This document shows, in pieces, positions 1 to 9,526 of a stretch of 64,000 bases of DNA. The position numbers were made by a program, and so were the translations under genes. The stretch is from positions 124,001-188,000 of the forward strand of contig NZ_JAHLLW010000007.1 of the NCBI RefSeq assembly GCF_019426345.1, written 5' to 3'. Below the pieces are notes generated by a model. That model was given only the letters and a program-made list of their open reading frames with translations, ran no database searches and had not been told where the DNA came from. The stretch's first letter is position 1; the number at the start of each line of letters is the position of its first letter. This DNA is from Marinomonas lutimaris. GTDB taxonomy: Bacteria; Pseudomonadota; Gammaproteobacteria; Pseudomonadales; Marinomonadaceae.

Positions 1-586
1 TCATCACTCGTCCCGGTGTGCCCATACGAAAAGCATTTTGTGGCGTCGTCAACGCGGTAAAAGAGCCATCGTCTTTGATGTGCCAGTTCTTCATACAAAG
101 CACCAGATCTTCATCAAAGTCTGGCTTCTCGGCTTCATCCACAATCAATGCGCCAACCAATCCTTTACCAAGCTGTTCGACGCTGTTCATATGCGGGTGA
201 TACCAGAAAGAACCCGCATCGGGTGGCGTAAACTCATAGTCGAAGGTTTCGCCGGGCATGATTGGAGGTTGGCTTAAAAACGGCACGCCATCCATTGCAA
301 TCGGGATTCTCATACCATGCCAATGAATGGTCGTCGGCTCGTTTAACTTGTTGATCACACGAATACGAACTGGCTGATGTTGTTTGGCGCGAATCACAGG
401 TGCAGGGTAACCGCCATTAAAGCAAAGCGCTGGCGTGCTGCCGCCAGAAACAATGTTTACATCGGCTGGCGCGACGATCAATTCATAGTCGAAACCAGCA
501 GACGGCGTAGCAGCAAGAACGACTCTAGGCAGTGTACTTGTCATGGCTACTAAAAGGCTGGATTTTATAAAATTACGTCGGTTCAA
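1..586 (-). CDS. Multicopper oxidase, Tat-exported (3' end outside window)
   Basis: The reverse strand encodes the N-terminal 195 residues of a multicopper oxidase (laccase/CueO-type); the rest lies beyond the left edge. It opens with a twin-arginine signal (NRRNFIKSSLLV), so export in folded, copper-loaded form is expected. The first cupredoxin domain carries the copper-ligand motifs IHWHG (about residues 85-90) and FWYHPHMNS (about residue 128), which normally bind the trinuclear cluster. The start is taken as TTG at 586 because it keeps the RR motif and has AGGA nine bases upstream; an in-frame ATG at residue 14 would remove the Tat motif. The substrate (copper, phenols or other) cannot be told from this fragment. 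Confidence 0.85.
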   Translation of the reverse strand, partial: MNRRNFIKSSLLVAMTSTLPRVVLAATPSAGFDYELIVAPADVNIVSGGSTPALCFNGGYPAPVIRAKQHQPVRIRVINKLNEPTTIHWHGMRIPIAMDGVPFLSQPPIMPGETFDYEFTPPDAGSFWYHPHMNSVEQLGKGLVGALIVDEAEKPDFDEDLVLCMKNWHIKDDGSFTALTTPQNAFRMGTPGRVM

Positions 587-616
587 AACGGTTTTTCCTG
601 TGCATGCTGTGAATGG

Positions 617-1489
617 TTATTCACCATGATTATTTTGTTTAATCATCTGAGTGAAAGCGTCTAAAGCGGGAAATTGACCACCATCATTGCGCCAAATAAA
701 ACGGTTTTCAATCGTTTCTAATTCTGCGAACTCATATCCGACTAATCCCATGCCCGATTGATATTGTTCGTAAATGCCTTTTGGAACGAGTGATATGCCG
801 CTTCCAGCACTGACGCAGCCAATAATGGTGCCGTAGCTGGCGATACTGGTGATGGGCGCTTTTACCTTGTTTTGATTGAGCCAAGTTGCTAATGCGGCTC
901 GATATGGACAAGGTTCCGGCCACATGAAGATGGCTTTTTCTTCTATATTCCTCACGGACTTGATGGGGTCAGCAGAGGCGGAGGAAATGAGCACCAGATC
1001 TTCATTAAAGAAAGTAGTGCTGTCTAAAAAAGGTCGGTTAATATCAACGGCGACAATGGCGCCATCCAGTCTGTGATGCTGTATATCGTCTACAAGTTGT
1101 GACCAAGTCCCCGTTTTAAATTGCAGCTCAACGTTTGGGTGCTGCGCGTGAAACTTTGTCAACATCGGCGGTAAACGACTGGTTGCTGAGGATTCAATGG
1201 CGCCAATGCGCAGTAGGCCAGAGGGTTCAGATGTTGGATCAACGGCTCGTTTGGCTTCTTCTGTTAGCACTAAAATCTTCTCGGCATAAGTGAGAAACAC
1301 TTCTCCAGCAGGCGTAATGCGTAGGCCGCGCCCTTGTCGGTAAAACAGCGATACCTTTAACTCAGCTTCAAGTGCCTTAATTCTCGCGGTTACATTTGAG
1401 GGAACGCAGTGTAATGCAACAGACGCTTGCGCAACACTGCCAAGATTGGCGACTGTTTTGAACATTCGAATTTGAGCGAGTTCCATCAT
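617..1489 (-). CDS. LysR-family transcriptional regulator
   Basis: The 290-residue protein has an N-terminal winged helix-turn-helix (residues 3-60) followed by a periplasmic-binding-protein-like effector domain, the normal LysR length and layout. It is divergent from the EamA-family exporter gene that starts at 1598. A perfect 9-bp inverted repeat lies just upstream of its start, so it probably represses itself and controls the exporter. Two adjacent ATGs (1489 and 1486) are possible starts. The inducer is unknown. Confidence 0.85.
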   Translation of the reverse strand: MMELAQIRMFKTVANLGSVAQASVALHCVPSNVTARIKALEAELKVSLFYRQGRGLRITPAGEVFLTYAEKILVLTEEAKRAVDPTSEPSGLLRIGAIESSATSRLPPMLTKFHAQHPNVELQFKTGTWSQLVDDIQHHRLDGAIVAVDINRPFLDSTTFFNEDLVLISSASADPIKSVRNIEEKAIFMWPEPCPYRAALATWLNQNKVKAPITSIASYGTIIGCVSAGSGISLVPKGIYEQYQSGMGLVGYEFAELETIENRFIWRNDGGQFPALDAFTQMIKQNNHGE

Positions 1490-1500
1490 TCATTCCAAGT

Positions 1501-1520
1501 GAATACTGACCTCAGTATTC
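1501..1520. promoter_or_regulatory. Candidate LysR operator
   Basis: Perfect inverted repeat GAATACTGA-cc-TCAGTATTC, 11 bases upstream of the LysR start at 1489 and inside the divergent spacer with the EamA gene. Position and symmetry suit a regulator binding site; the assignment is inferred. Confidence 0.5.
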
Positions 1521-1597
1521 GTTAATTGTTGTATCGAGCCTTTCTCTTAATACTAACTCCTTCTTTGATGGCAAGTGAACGCACAATAGGGGGATGT

Positions 1598-2464
1598 ATG
1601 AAAAAAGTGAAAGGAAAGGTGGCCATTGCGGCGATGTTTGTGGTGCTGTGTTGGGCCTATTCACCGATTGGTATTCATCTCGGTCTTGCATCATATTCGC
1701 CCGGTCAGTTAGCGCTATTACGCTTTATCATCGCCTCGATTTTTATGGGAATAGTAGCGATTTATCAGGGTGTGCAAGTGCCTAAATTTAAGGATATTCC
1801 CTTGTTGTTTGTGCTTGGTTTTTTTGCCGTGGCCTTGCATCACATTGCGTTAAATTTTGGACAACGAGGTGTGAGTGCGGGGGCGGCGAGTGTGTTAGCG
1901 CAATCGACGCCGATTTTTACCGTAATTATTTCGCGCTGTGTGTTAAAGGAGCGAATTAATTTATGGCGTTGGTGCTGTGTATTCTGCGGCATGATAGGCG
2001 CGCTGATCGTAGTGATCGGTGATAAAGGCATCGGCAATATCAGCTTTAATGGTTTACTGATTCTTCTGGCTGCTTGCTCTTGGAGTGTGTATTTTATTCT
2101 GCAAAAACGCTATTCGCAGCGTTACAGTACCTTAACCATGGTGTGTTATACGGTGTGGACAGGCACAGTAGTTTTGTTGGTATTTTCTCCTAGTTTGTTG
2201 GCCTCTATGTTAGCTTCTAACTTTCAGGTAAATTTTGCCGTGTTGATGTTGGGTGTCTTTCCGAGCGCCTTAGCGTATGTGGCTTGGGCTTATGTGTTGT
2301 CGCATTCAGAAGTCAGCAAAGTATCTATTGTACTGTATTTGATTCCGCCGACCGCCATGCTGATGGCGGCGTTTATGTTGGGTGAGTTGCCTTCTGCTTT
2401 GGTGCTGCTGGGGGGCGGCATTGTTATTTTGAGTGTGTTGGCAATGAGTTTAGCAAAGCGTTAA
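1598..2464 (+). CDS. EamA/DMT-family transporter
   Basis: About 288 residues forming a hydrophobic protein with around ten predicted membrane segments, made of two EamA repeats (roughly residues 8-140 and 150-285), typical of drug/metabolite transporter superfamily exporters such as RhaT/YdcZ-like amino acid or metabolite exporters. The ATG at 1598 is chosen because AGGGGGA sits just upstream and the protein then begins MKKVKGK before the first membrane helix. An upstream extension to 1526 is possible but has no clear ribosome site. The LysR gene transcribed away from it is its likely regulator. The substrate is unknown. Confidence 0.8.
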   Translation: MKKVKGKVAIAAMFVVLCWAYSPIGIHLGLASYSPGQLALLRFIIASIFMGIVAIYQGVQVPKFKDIPLLFVLGFFAVALHHIALNFGQRGVSAGAASVLAQSTPIFTVIISRCVLKERINLWRWCCVFCGMIGALIVVIGDKGIGNISFNGLLILLAACSWSVYFILQKRYSQRYSTLTMVCYTVWTGTVVLLVFSPSLLASMLASNFQVNFAVLMLGVFPSALAYVAWAYVLSHSEVSKVSIVLYLIPPTAMLMAAFMLGELPSALVLLGGGIVILSVLAMSLAKR

Positions 2465-2467
2465 GCA

Positions 2468-4303
2468 CTATTTATAACCCTGCGCTTGCAAGGTAAATAA
2501 GTGCGCGTATTGGCCTTGTTGAGCCAATAGTGAATCGTGGGTGCCGCGCTCTTTAATTTGCCCATGTTCCATGACAATAATCTCGTGAGCAAGACGCACT
2601 GTGGAGAAACGATGGGAAATCAGTATCGCCATTTTGTCCTTGGTGTGTTCTTGGAAATGCTGGAATATATTGGCTTCGGCCTGAGCATCCATCGCTGCGG
2701 TCGGTTCGTCTAATACCAAAATATCCGCGTCTTCACGCATGAAAGCTCGTGCCAAGGCGATTTTTTGCCATTGCCCACCAGACAATTCTTGTCCGCCGCG
2801 GAACCAGCGCCCTAGTTGTGTTTGGTAGCCGTTTTCAAGTTCATCAATAAAGTCGGTGGCCTTGCCAAGCTCAGCGGCTTTTTTCCAGCCAGTTTGATCA
2901 TTAAATCTGTCGTTGTCGCCCGCGCCGATGTTTTCACCAACAATAAATTGATAGCGCACGAAGTCTTGGAAAATCACGCCAACACGTTTTAGTAGTGCGC
3001 TTTCTTCCCATTCCAGCAAATCTAAGCCGTCTAGCAAAATGCGCCCTTGGGTTGGGTTATAAAGACGAGTCAGCAGTTTGATGAGCGTGGTTTTGCCAGA
3101 ACCGTTTTCACCAACAATCGCGAGACTGTGGCCGGGGCGAATGTGTAAGTTGATGTTGGCAAGCGCGGGACGTTCGCTGCCTGGATATTGGAAAGAGACA
3201 TTTTCAAAACGAATGCCATCGTTTGGAGTTGGCCCTACTAACAAACCGGATGTTGAAAGCGGCGTTTCTTGTTCTAGATACTCGTAGAGGTTGGATAAAT
3301 ACAAATTGTCTTCGTACATGCCACTAATGGCGGTAAGAGAAGCGGAAACCGAACTTTGACCTTGTTTGAATAACAGCAAATACATTGTCATTTGCCCCAA
3401 AGTAATCGCGCCAATAATGGTATCGCTGACGATCCAACCATAGGCGCCATAAAACACCAAGGTGCTGATAACGCCAAGGGCGAAGCCCCAGCTTTCGCGA
3501 CGCAAAATCAGTCGCTTACTTTCTTTGAATAGTTTGATGAATATTTCTGTGTAACGCTGTAAAAAACGATCACCCAATTGATATAGGCGAACTTCTTTTA
3601 TGTTGTCTTCTCGAGCGAGCAAGGTTTCTAAATAGTTTTGTTGGCGGACTTCTGGCGAGCGCCAACGAAACATCAAAAAGGCATCGCCAGAAAACTTGGC
3701 CTCAGCGATAAAGGAAGGCAAAGCACCGCATACCAATAACGCCAACGCCCATGGAGAAAAGTGCCATAACAAGACCGCAAAGCTGGATAACGTGATGGCA
3801 TTTTGCAGTAGTGCAAAGGTTTTATTCACCAGAGCAAGCGGGCGGCTGGAGGCCTCACGACGAGCTCGAACTAATTTGTCGTAAAATTCAGAATCTTCGA
3901 AATGGGACAGGGTTAAGCTTTGGGCTTTTTCTAATATCAGTAGGTTGACCTTTTGACCTAATAAACCTTGCAAAATTGCCTGTTGCGCAGTTAAGGCGCG
4001 TTGCGCGGCGGCAATCACCAACACTAAGATTCCCTCTAACACCACATAGTTGAGTGCAGTTTGATAATGCAGAACTTGATCTTGTTTATAGCTTTCCATC
4101 GCTGCCACGACGGCATCTACGATTAGCTGTCCCACATACGCCATGGCGGCTGGCGTGACACCAGCAATTAGGGTTGCCAATGCCAAACCGATGGTTAACG
4201 CAGGCGAGGTTTTCCAAACTAAATCAATTGCGCGACGGCTATAACGAAAGACGCCAAACATATTTTTATCGACAGTATTATTAGGCGAAGCAGCAGGTTT
4301 CAT
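2468..4303 (-). CDS. ABC exporter, fused permease-ATPase half-transporter
   Basis: This 611-residue half-transporter has an N-terminal membrane domain (about residues 30-335) and a C-terminal nucleotide-binding domain (about 360-605). Visible motifs are Walker A GENGSGKTT near residue 396, the signature LSGGQ near 504, Walker B ILVLDEPTA near 527 and an H-loop LISHR near 559, so the ATPase should be active as a homodimer or heterodimer. The membrane domain begins with a long hydrophilic leader (KPAASPNNTVDKN). It is convergent with the EamA gene and only three bases separate their stops. Substrate is not predictable; lipid, peptide or drug export are all possible. Confidence 0.85.
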   Translation of the reverse strand: MKPAASPNNTVDKNMFGVFRYSRRAIDLVWKTSPALTIGLALATLIAGVTPAAMAYVGQLIVDAVVAAMESYKQDQVLHYQTALNYVVLEGILVLVIAAAQRALTAQQAILQGLLGQKVNLLILEKAQSLTLSHFEDSEFYDKLVRARREASSRPLALVNKTFALLQNAITLSSFAVLLWHFSPWALALLVCGALPSFIAEAKFSGDAFLMFRWRSPEVRQQNYLETLLAREDNIKEVRLYQLGDRFLQRYTEIFIKLFKESKRLILRRESWGFALGVISTLVFYGAYGWIVSDTIIGAITLGQMTMYLLLFKQGQSSVSASLTAISGMYEDNLYLSNLYEYLEQETPLSTSGLLVGPTPNDGIRFENVSFQYPGSERPALANINLHIRPGHSLAIVGENGSGKTTLIKLLTRLYNPTQGRILLDGLDLLEWEESALLKRVGVIFQDFVRYQFIVGENIGAGDNDRFNDQTGWKKAAELGKATDFIDELENGYQTQLGRWFRGGQELSGGQWQKIALARAFMREDADILVLDEPTAAMDAQAEANIFQHFQEHTKDKMAILISHRFSTVRLAHEIIVMEHGQIKERGTHDSLLAQQGQYAHLFTLQAQGYK

Positions 4304-4496
4304 TAAAGGTCCTAGAAGTCAGGAAATGAGCGCAGAGGAGTGAATAGTATAAGTCATTCAGCCGAAGTTTTATCCATTAAAAAAACCGACCCTTAGTGCT
4401 TGATAAGATGATTTCTCGCGTTTTCATCGTTTGGCTATAGTGAAAGCTAATGGAATTTATACTGGCTGTTTAGCCATAGAATGTGAGAGATGTGTA

Positions 4497-5732
4497 ATGA
4501 GCAATAAAATGGCGAAGCCTGCCCTTGATCAAGCTGGAAGTGGAACTCGTTCGGTATGGAGTGGTGAGCAAATAACGCATCCTTACCGTGCCACACAAAC
4601 GCCGATCGTCGCCAGTGCTGCGTATGGCTACCAAGATATCGACGAATGGTACGACGTTGCTTTGGGGGCCGCTCCCGGTTTTATTTATAGCCGTATGAGC
4701 AATCCTACGGTGGAAATCTTAGAGGCAAAGATCTGTGGCCTAGAAAATGCCGAGTCAGCGGTTGCATTCAGCACGGGCATGGCGGCGATCAGCAGTGTGC
4801 TATATACCTTTTTGTCGAATGGCTGCCGAGTGGTATCGACGAAAGACAGTTATGGCGGCACCAATAAAGTCTTTGAAGAATTTTTACCACGCATGGGCGT
4901 GAGCGTGACGCTTTGTGAAACGCACAGTCATGAGCAAATTGAAGAAGAAATCGCCAAAGGTTGCGATGTTTTATATTTGGAAACACCAACTAACCCGACG
5001 TTGAAAATTGTCGATGTGAAACGTCTTGTCGCTGCCGCTAAAAAAGTTGGCGCCTTGGTGATGGCGGATAACACTTTTGCGACGCCTTTGAACCAAAGCC
5101 CTTTGGCGCTAGGTGTCGACATTGTTGTGCACAGTGCGACTAAGTTCTTGAGCGGTCACGCCGATGCTATGGGCGGTTTGGTATGTGGCTCTGAAGATTT
5201 GATGGCCAAAGTCCGTCATTATCGAGAAATTAATGGCGCGTCGTTGGATCCATTTTCGGCGTATTTGATTATTCGTGGTATGAAAACCTTGGCACTACGT
5301 ATTCGCCAACAACAAAGTAGTGCGCAGGCGATTGCTGAATATTTATTGACTGAACCCTTGGTGGAGGCGGTGAATTACCCAGGACTGCCAAACCACCCGA
5401 ATCACGAGATTGCCTGTGAGCAGATGCTAGGCTTTGGAGCAATTGTCAGTTTTGTTTTAGTGGGTGGTATGGATACGGTTAAAGTTTTATTACCACAATT
5501 ACAATACGCCCATTGCGCGGGGAACTTGGGCGCAGTAGAAACTATTTATGGGCCAGCCAGAACAACAAGTCATGTGGAAAATACCTTAGAAGAGCGTTTG
5601 GCTCTGGGCATTTCAGAAGGTTTAGTGCGGATATCTGTGGGGATTGAAGACACTGAAGATTTAATCGCTGATTTGCAGCAGGCGTTTGAACGAGTCAGGA
5701 CGCTTGCTTGCTCAGCAACTGACTGGGTTTAA
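4497..5732 (+). CDS. Cys/Met-metabolism PLP-dependent enzyme (cystathionine gamma-synthase family)
   Basis: The product is a fold-type I PLP enzyme of the cystathionine gamma-synthase/lyase and methionine gamma-lyase family. The PLP lysine lies in the family motif SATKFLSGH, preceded by the aspartate of VMADNTFATP, and the N-terminal YSRMSNPT motif contacts PLP phosphate in the neighbouring subunit. At 411 residues it has the usual family length. The ATG at 4497 is preferred over an upstream in-frame ATG at 4431, since the family homology begins shortly after it. The gene lies upstream of an amino acid ABC importer on the same strand, suggesting joint use of a sulphur or related amino acid. 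Whether it is a synthase or a lyase cannot be told. Confidence 0.8.
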   Translation: MSNKMAKPALDQAGSGTRSVWSGEQITHPYRATQTPIVASAAYGYQDIDEWYDVALGAAPGFIYSRMSNPTVEILEAKICGLENAESAVAFSTGMAAISSVLYTFLSNGCRVVSTKDSYGGTNKVFEEFLPRMGVSVTLCETHSHEQIEEEIAKGCDVLYLETPTNPTLKIVDVKRLVAAAKKVGALVMADNTFATPLNQSPLALGVDIVVHSATKFLSGHADAMGGLVCGSEDLMAKVRHYREINGASLDPFSAYLIIRGMKTLALRIRQQQSSAQAIAEYLLTEPLVEAVNYPGLPNHPNHEIACEQMLGFGAIVSFVLVGGMDTVKVLLPQLQYAHCAGNLGAVETIYGPARTTSHVENTLEERLALGISEGLVRISVGIEDTEDLIADLQQAFERVRTLACSATDWV

Positions 5733-5890
5733 TTTTGAGCAAAATGAAAAATACGTTGGAGTTCATTAACGTTTCAATAGGGACTGTTCGTCGCAACTCC
5801 TGTATTATGCGCCGCTAGAAAATGGCGTTCGAGTAATGCATTTAAAACAGATTAGGGTTTGTTTTTACAAAAAATTGGGGACATATAAGA

Positions 5891-6697
5891 ATGAAAAAAA
5901 TATTTATTACTGCATTGGCTCTATGTAGTGCAACGCTGGCATCAGCTTCAGACAATGATCTGTGGGAAAAATCAACGTTAAACCAAGTGCTTAAGCGTGG
6001 TGAGCTTCGTGTTTGTGCGGAAGCAGGCTACATGCCTTTTGATATGCGCGATAAAAAAGGCGACATCGTTGGTTTTGACGTGGATATTGCGAAAACCATG
6101 GCAAAAGCGATGGGCGTTAAACTGGATATTCGTAACACAGCTTGGGATGGCATCATTCCTGCGTTGTTGACAGATAAGTGCGATATCATTATTTCTGGTA
6201 TGACGATTACGCCTGAGCGTAATTTGAAAGTGAACTTCACCGATCCCTACATTGTTGTTGGTCAAACAATTTTATTAAGCCCTAAGCTTAAAGGCAAAGT
6301 GACTAATTACCGTGATTTGAACGATGCTAAATACACCATAGCTACTAAATTGGGTGCGACATCCGATTACGCTGTAAAAAGATACATGAGCAAAGCCAAA
6401 TTGAATCTGTTTGAAACAGAATCAGAAGGCGTGCTTGAAGTGGTGAACGGTAATGCCGATGCTTTCGTTTATGATTTGCCATATAACGCGATTTATTCAG
6501 CTCAGAATGAAGGCAAAGTAGTGCATTTAGACGAGTCTTTCACCTATGAGCCACTCGGTTTTGCGATTCGTAAAGGTGACCCAGACTTTATGAATTTCTT
6601 GAATAACTACCTTGCGCAAATTAAAGGCGATGGTACTTACGACAAGATCTATCAAAAATGGTTTGCTAGCAGCTCTTGGATCAGCAACGTTCAGTAA
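5891..6697 (+). CDS. Amino acid ABC transporter substrate-binding protein
   Basis: The 268-residue protein starts with a Sec signal peptide (MKKIFITALALCSATLASA, cleavage near residue 20). It continues with a complete family 3 solute-binding fold: the GELRVCAEAGYMPF strand, the GFDVDIAKTMA motif and the GMTITPERN hinge region are all recognisable. It should capture a polar amino acid in the periplasm and deliver it to the permease at 6806. A strong hairpin and T-run follow immediately, which would let the binding protein be made in excess over the membrane parts. It lies 158 bases after the PLP enzyme gene. The exact ligand is unknown. Confidence 0.88.
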   Translation: MKKIFITALALCSATLASASDNDLWEKSTLNQVLKRGELRVCAEAGYMPFDMRDKKGDIVGFDVDIAKTMAKAMGVKLDIRNTAWDGIIPALLTDKCDIIISGMTITPERNLKVNFTDPYIVVGQTILLSPKLKGKVTNYRDLNDAKYTIATKLGATSDYAVKRYMSKAKLNLFETESEGVLEVVNGNADAFVYDLPYNAIYSAQNEGKVVHLDESFTYEPLGFAIRKGDPDFMNFLNNYLAQIKGDGTYDKIYQKWFASSSWISNVQ

Positions 6698-6711
6698 TAT
6701 AGATATCAGAC

Positions 6712-6740
6712 AAAAGTGGCGCAGATTAGCGCCACTTTTT
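6712..6740 (+). terminator. Intra-operon terminator/attenuator
   Basis: Perfect 11-bp stem AAAAGTGGCGC / GCGCCACTTTT with a six-base loop and a T-run, between the binding-protein and permease genes. A partial stop here would give more binding protein than permease. Confidence 0.75.
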
Positions 6741-6805
6741 GTTGGCTCTTCTTTGAATAAAACACGGCTCTTTGAGTTAAAAAAACACGACGGGACTTCT
6801 CATCG

Positions 6806-7753
6806 ATGGAAAAACAATCTCATCTACTTTTGTGGAAAGCAGTCTTCGTTCTAATCATCATAGGACTAGGCTTTGGCATTTATGCTGGCAGCAAAAGCAT
6901 TGACTACACTTGGCGCTGGGAACGAATTCCGCAGTACATAATCAACACTGAAGCAACGACGGTGCGATCACCTTTTGATGGAACAGCCACTATCGAAAAA
7001 GGCAATAAGCTGGTAGTGACTTCCGACTACGGTGATGATCCGTTGGTAATCAAGAAGTTTGATAACTTGTTGGTGAGTAATGGTGATTTGGTGTTTGAGG
7101 GTGATCCTCTTGTTGAGGTAGAAAACTGGAATATTGGCCCGCTTACGTGGGGGCTGGTGATGACATTGCAGTTGTCTGTGGTGTCTTTGGTTTTTGCTGT
7201 GGTTATCGGTTTATTCGCTGGCTTGGCTCGAATATCGACTAATCCGGCACTACGTTATTTGTCCGTTACTTATATCGAACTTATTCGTGGTACGCCCTTA
7301 CTAGTTCAGATTTTTATCTTCTACTTTTTTATTGGCACCGTGTTAGATCTAGATCGTTTTACTGCCGGTGTGGCGGCCTTGTCTGTGTTTACTGGCGCCT
7401 ACATCGCAGAAATAGTGCGTTCTGGTATTCAGTCAATTAGCCCAGGGCAAATGGAAGCCGCACGCAGCTTAGGCATGAATTACGTTCAAGCCATGGTTAA
7501 TGTGATTTTGCCTCAAGCGTTTAAGCGTACTCTACCGCCAATGGCGGGACAGTTTATTAATTTGATTAAAGATTCGTCTTTGGTGTCGGTTATTTCAATT
7601 ACCGATTTAACTAAGGCTGGCCGAGAAGTGGTGAGTTCTACTTTTGCGCCATTTGAAGTGTGGTTCGCCGTGGCTCTTATGTATTTAGTGTTAACCGGCG
7701 CTTTGTCTTGGGCCATTCAGCGTCTTGAAAAGAGGTTATCTGCCAGTGACTAA
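6806..7753 (+). CDS. Amino acid ABC transporter permease with inserted periplasmic domain
   Basis: The 315-residue HisM/GlnP-type permease carries the EAA loop ([15 protein letters not shown], about residues 215-230) that docks to the ATPase. After the first membrane helix (about residues 10-30) there is an extra segment of roughly 75 residues before the conserved permease core starts at about residue 110. The insert contains [13 protein letters not shown] and [12 protein letters not shown], a pattern like lipoyl/barrel-sandwich folds, and should face the periplasm. Ordinary family members are about 220-240 residues. The gene lies between the binding protein and the ATPase and overlaps the latter's start. 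Confidence 0.85.
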   Translation: MEKQSHLLLWKAVFVLIIIGLGFGIYAGSKSIDYTWRWERIPQYIINTEATTVRSPFDGTATIEKGNKLVVTSDYGDDPLVIKKFDNLLVSNGDLVFEGDPLVEVENWNIGPLTWGLVMTLQLSVVSLVFAVVIGLFAGLARISTNPALRYLSVTYIELIRGTPLLVQIFIFYFFIGTVLDLDRFTAGVAALSVFTGAYIAEIVRSGIQSISPGQMEAARSLGMNYVQAMVNVILPQAFKRTLPPMAGQFINLIKDSSLVSVISITDLTKAGREVVSSTFAPFEVWFAVALMYLVLTGALSWAIQRLEKRLSASD

Positions 7754-8492
7754 TATGACCGATAAGAGCATCATTCAAGCTCGTAATATTGAAAAGATTT
7801 ACCCGAATGGCTGTCATGCTTTAAAAAACGTTTCTCTCGATATTAATCGTGGTGAAGTGGTGGTGATTATTGGGCCAAGCGGCTCAGGTAAGTCGACGTT
7901 TTTACGTACCTTGAATCAGTTGGAAACCATTTCTGATGGCACGATTCATATTGACGAAGTGAGCCTGACAGACAGGAAAACCAATATAAATAAAGTACGT
8001 GAAGAAGTGGGCATGGTGTTCCAGTCCTTTAATCTTTTTCCGCACAAAACCGCGCTTGGTAACGTAGCTTTATCACCGATTAAAGTGAAGAAAAAGCCTC
8101 GTACTGTCGCGGAACAAGAAGGCCGTGAGTTGCTTAAAAAAGTAGGCCTAGCTGAGCGCATGAATAACTATCCATCTCATTTGTCTGGCGGTCAGCAGCA
8201 GCGTGTGGCAATAGCAAGAGCATTGGCCATGCACCCTAAGATTATGCTGTTTGATGAACCAACCAGTGCGCTTGATCCAGAAATGGTTGGGGAAGTGTTA
8301 GACGTTATGAAAAGCCTCGCCAGCGATGGCATGACTATGGTCGTGGTAACTCATGAAATGGGCTTCGCTCGTGAAGTGGCAGATCGCGTAGTGTTCATGG
8401 AAGAGGGCGAGTTAGTGTTCGAAGAAAGCCCTGAGCGCTTCTTTAGTTCTGATAACCCACGTCTACAGCGTTTCCTTGGGCAAGTCCTCTAG
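7746..8492 (+). CDS. Amino acid ABC transporter ATP-binding protein
   Basis: The ATPase of the polar amino acid importer has Walker [10 protein letters not shown], a Q-loop in [12 protein letters not shown], signature [15 protein letters not shown], Walker [15 protein letters not shown] and H-loop [10 protein letters not shown], matching GlnQ/HisP at about 248 residues. The start is uncertain. GTG at 7746 has AGAGG ten bases upstream and overlaps the permease stop, as expected for translational coupling; ATG at 7755 lies just after that stop. A Rho-independent terminator follows the gene, closing the transporter operon. Confidence 0.88.
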   Translation: MTNMTDKSIIQARNIEKIYPNGCHALKNVSLDINRGEVVVIIGPSGSGKSTFLRTLNQLETISDGTIHIDEVSLTDRKTNINKVREEVGMVFQSFNLFPHKTALGNVALSPIKVKKKPRTVAEQEGRELLKKVGLAERMNNYPSHLSGGQQQRVAIARALAMHPKIMLFDEPTSALDPEMVGEVLDVMKSLASDGMTMVVVTHEMGFAREVADRVVFMEEGELVFEESPERFFSSDNPRLQRFLGQVL

Positions 8493-8504
8493 TATTGATG
8501 ACAA

Positions 8505-8545
8505 ATCTTGGCCACAATTGTTGGTCAAGATTCTCTCCTTTTTTG
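8505..8545 (+). terminator. Rho-independent terminator of the amino acid importer operon
   Basis: A 10-bp stem ATCTTGGCCA / TGGTCAAGAT (one G-U pair) with a seven-base loop, followed by a pyrimidine-rich tract ending in six T's. Confidence 0.7.
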
Positions 8546-8555
8546 GATATTCATC

Positions 8556-9446
8556 ATGAATAAGAAATCCCTTCCTCCATTAAATTGGCTGCATACCTTT
8601 GAAGTATCGGCTCGATGTCTTAATTTCACTCATGCTGCTGAAGAGTTGTGCTTGACCCAAGGAGCAGTGAGTCAGCAGATTCGTTTGTTAGAAAGCCATT
8701 TGGGGGTGTCGTTATTTAAACGTTTGCCACGTGGTTTGAGTTTAACGGAAGAAGGGCGTTCTTACTTTCCCGTGGTAAAGGACGCTATTTCTCGTTTAGC
8801 TGTCGGCACGAACGAGATCTTTACCCAACATGATAAACAAACCATCAAAATTTGCGGGAGCTTGTCGTTCTTTTCTCACTGGTTAGCGCCAAAATTGGCT
8901 GATTTTAGTGTGACTTATCCTCAATACGATATTCGCTACGTGAGCAATATTTGGGTACAAGCATTAGACGATGAAGATGATATGGAAATTCGCTGGGGAC
9001 ATGGCGAATGGACAGGATTGATCTCGCAGCGACTGACTTGGGATCGCTTGGTGCCTGTTTGTTCACCTGAATTGATGGCGCGATCACCTTTGTTGGAGCC
9101 AGCGGATTTAGCGAATCATTCGCTTCTGCATGTTATCGGTTACGAAGAGGGGTGGGGCTATTGGCTGAATATAATGGGTGTGGACATTGTTGATTCATCA
9201 GTGGGCATGCAATTCGATACGCTTGTTTCTACATTGCGCATGGCAGAACTTGGGCAAGGTGTGGCCTTGGCGCGTTCTTCTATGGTTGAAGACATGTTGA
9301 ATGAGGGAAAACTAGTCGCGCCGTTTGGACAAGGCATTGAAGCCAGTGAATCGTTTTATTTAGTGCGACGATCTGGTGCTGAATTACATGGTGCTGCGGC
9401 TGTGTTTTTCGATTGGTTGGTTAGACAGACTCATATGTTTAAATAA
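8556..9446 (+). CDS. LysR-family regulator, GcvA-like
   Basis: About 296 residues with the GcvA-type N-terminus: LPPLNWLHTFEVSARCLNFTHAAEEL then the helix-turn-helix TQGAVSQQIRLLE, and a C-terminal effector domain. The ATG at 8556 is used because it restores the canonical GcvA-like start; the longer open frame to 8508 runs through the preceding terminator. It sits directly after the amino acid importer operon on the same strand but behind its terminator, so it probably has its own promoter. Control of the importer is plausible but inferred. Confidence 0.82.
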   Translation: MNKKSLPPLNWLHTFEVSARCLNFTHAAEELCLTQGAVSQQIRLLESHLGVSLFKRLPRGLSLTEEGRSYFPVVKDAISRLAVGTNEIFTQHDKQTIKICGSLSFFSHWLAPKLADFSVTYPQYDIRYVSNIWVQALDDEDDMEIRWGHGEWTGLISQRLTWDRLVPVCSPELMARSPLLEPADLANHSLLHVIGYEEGWGYWLNIMGVDIVDSSVGMQFDTLVSTLRMAELGQGVALARSSMVEDMLNEGKLVAPFGQGIEASESFYLVRRSGAELHGAAAVFFDWLVRQTHMFK

Positions 9447-9526
9447 GTGTCTTATTGAAAATAGGTGATCTGTTGATTGAGGCCTTTCGTATAATGCATA
9501 TAATGGTTATTACTTAAGGGCATATT

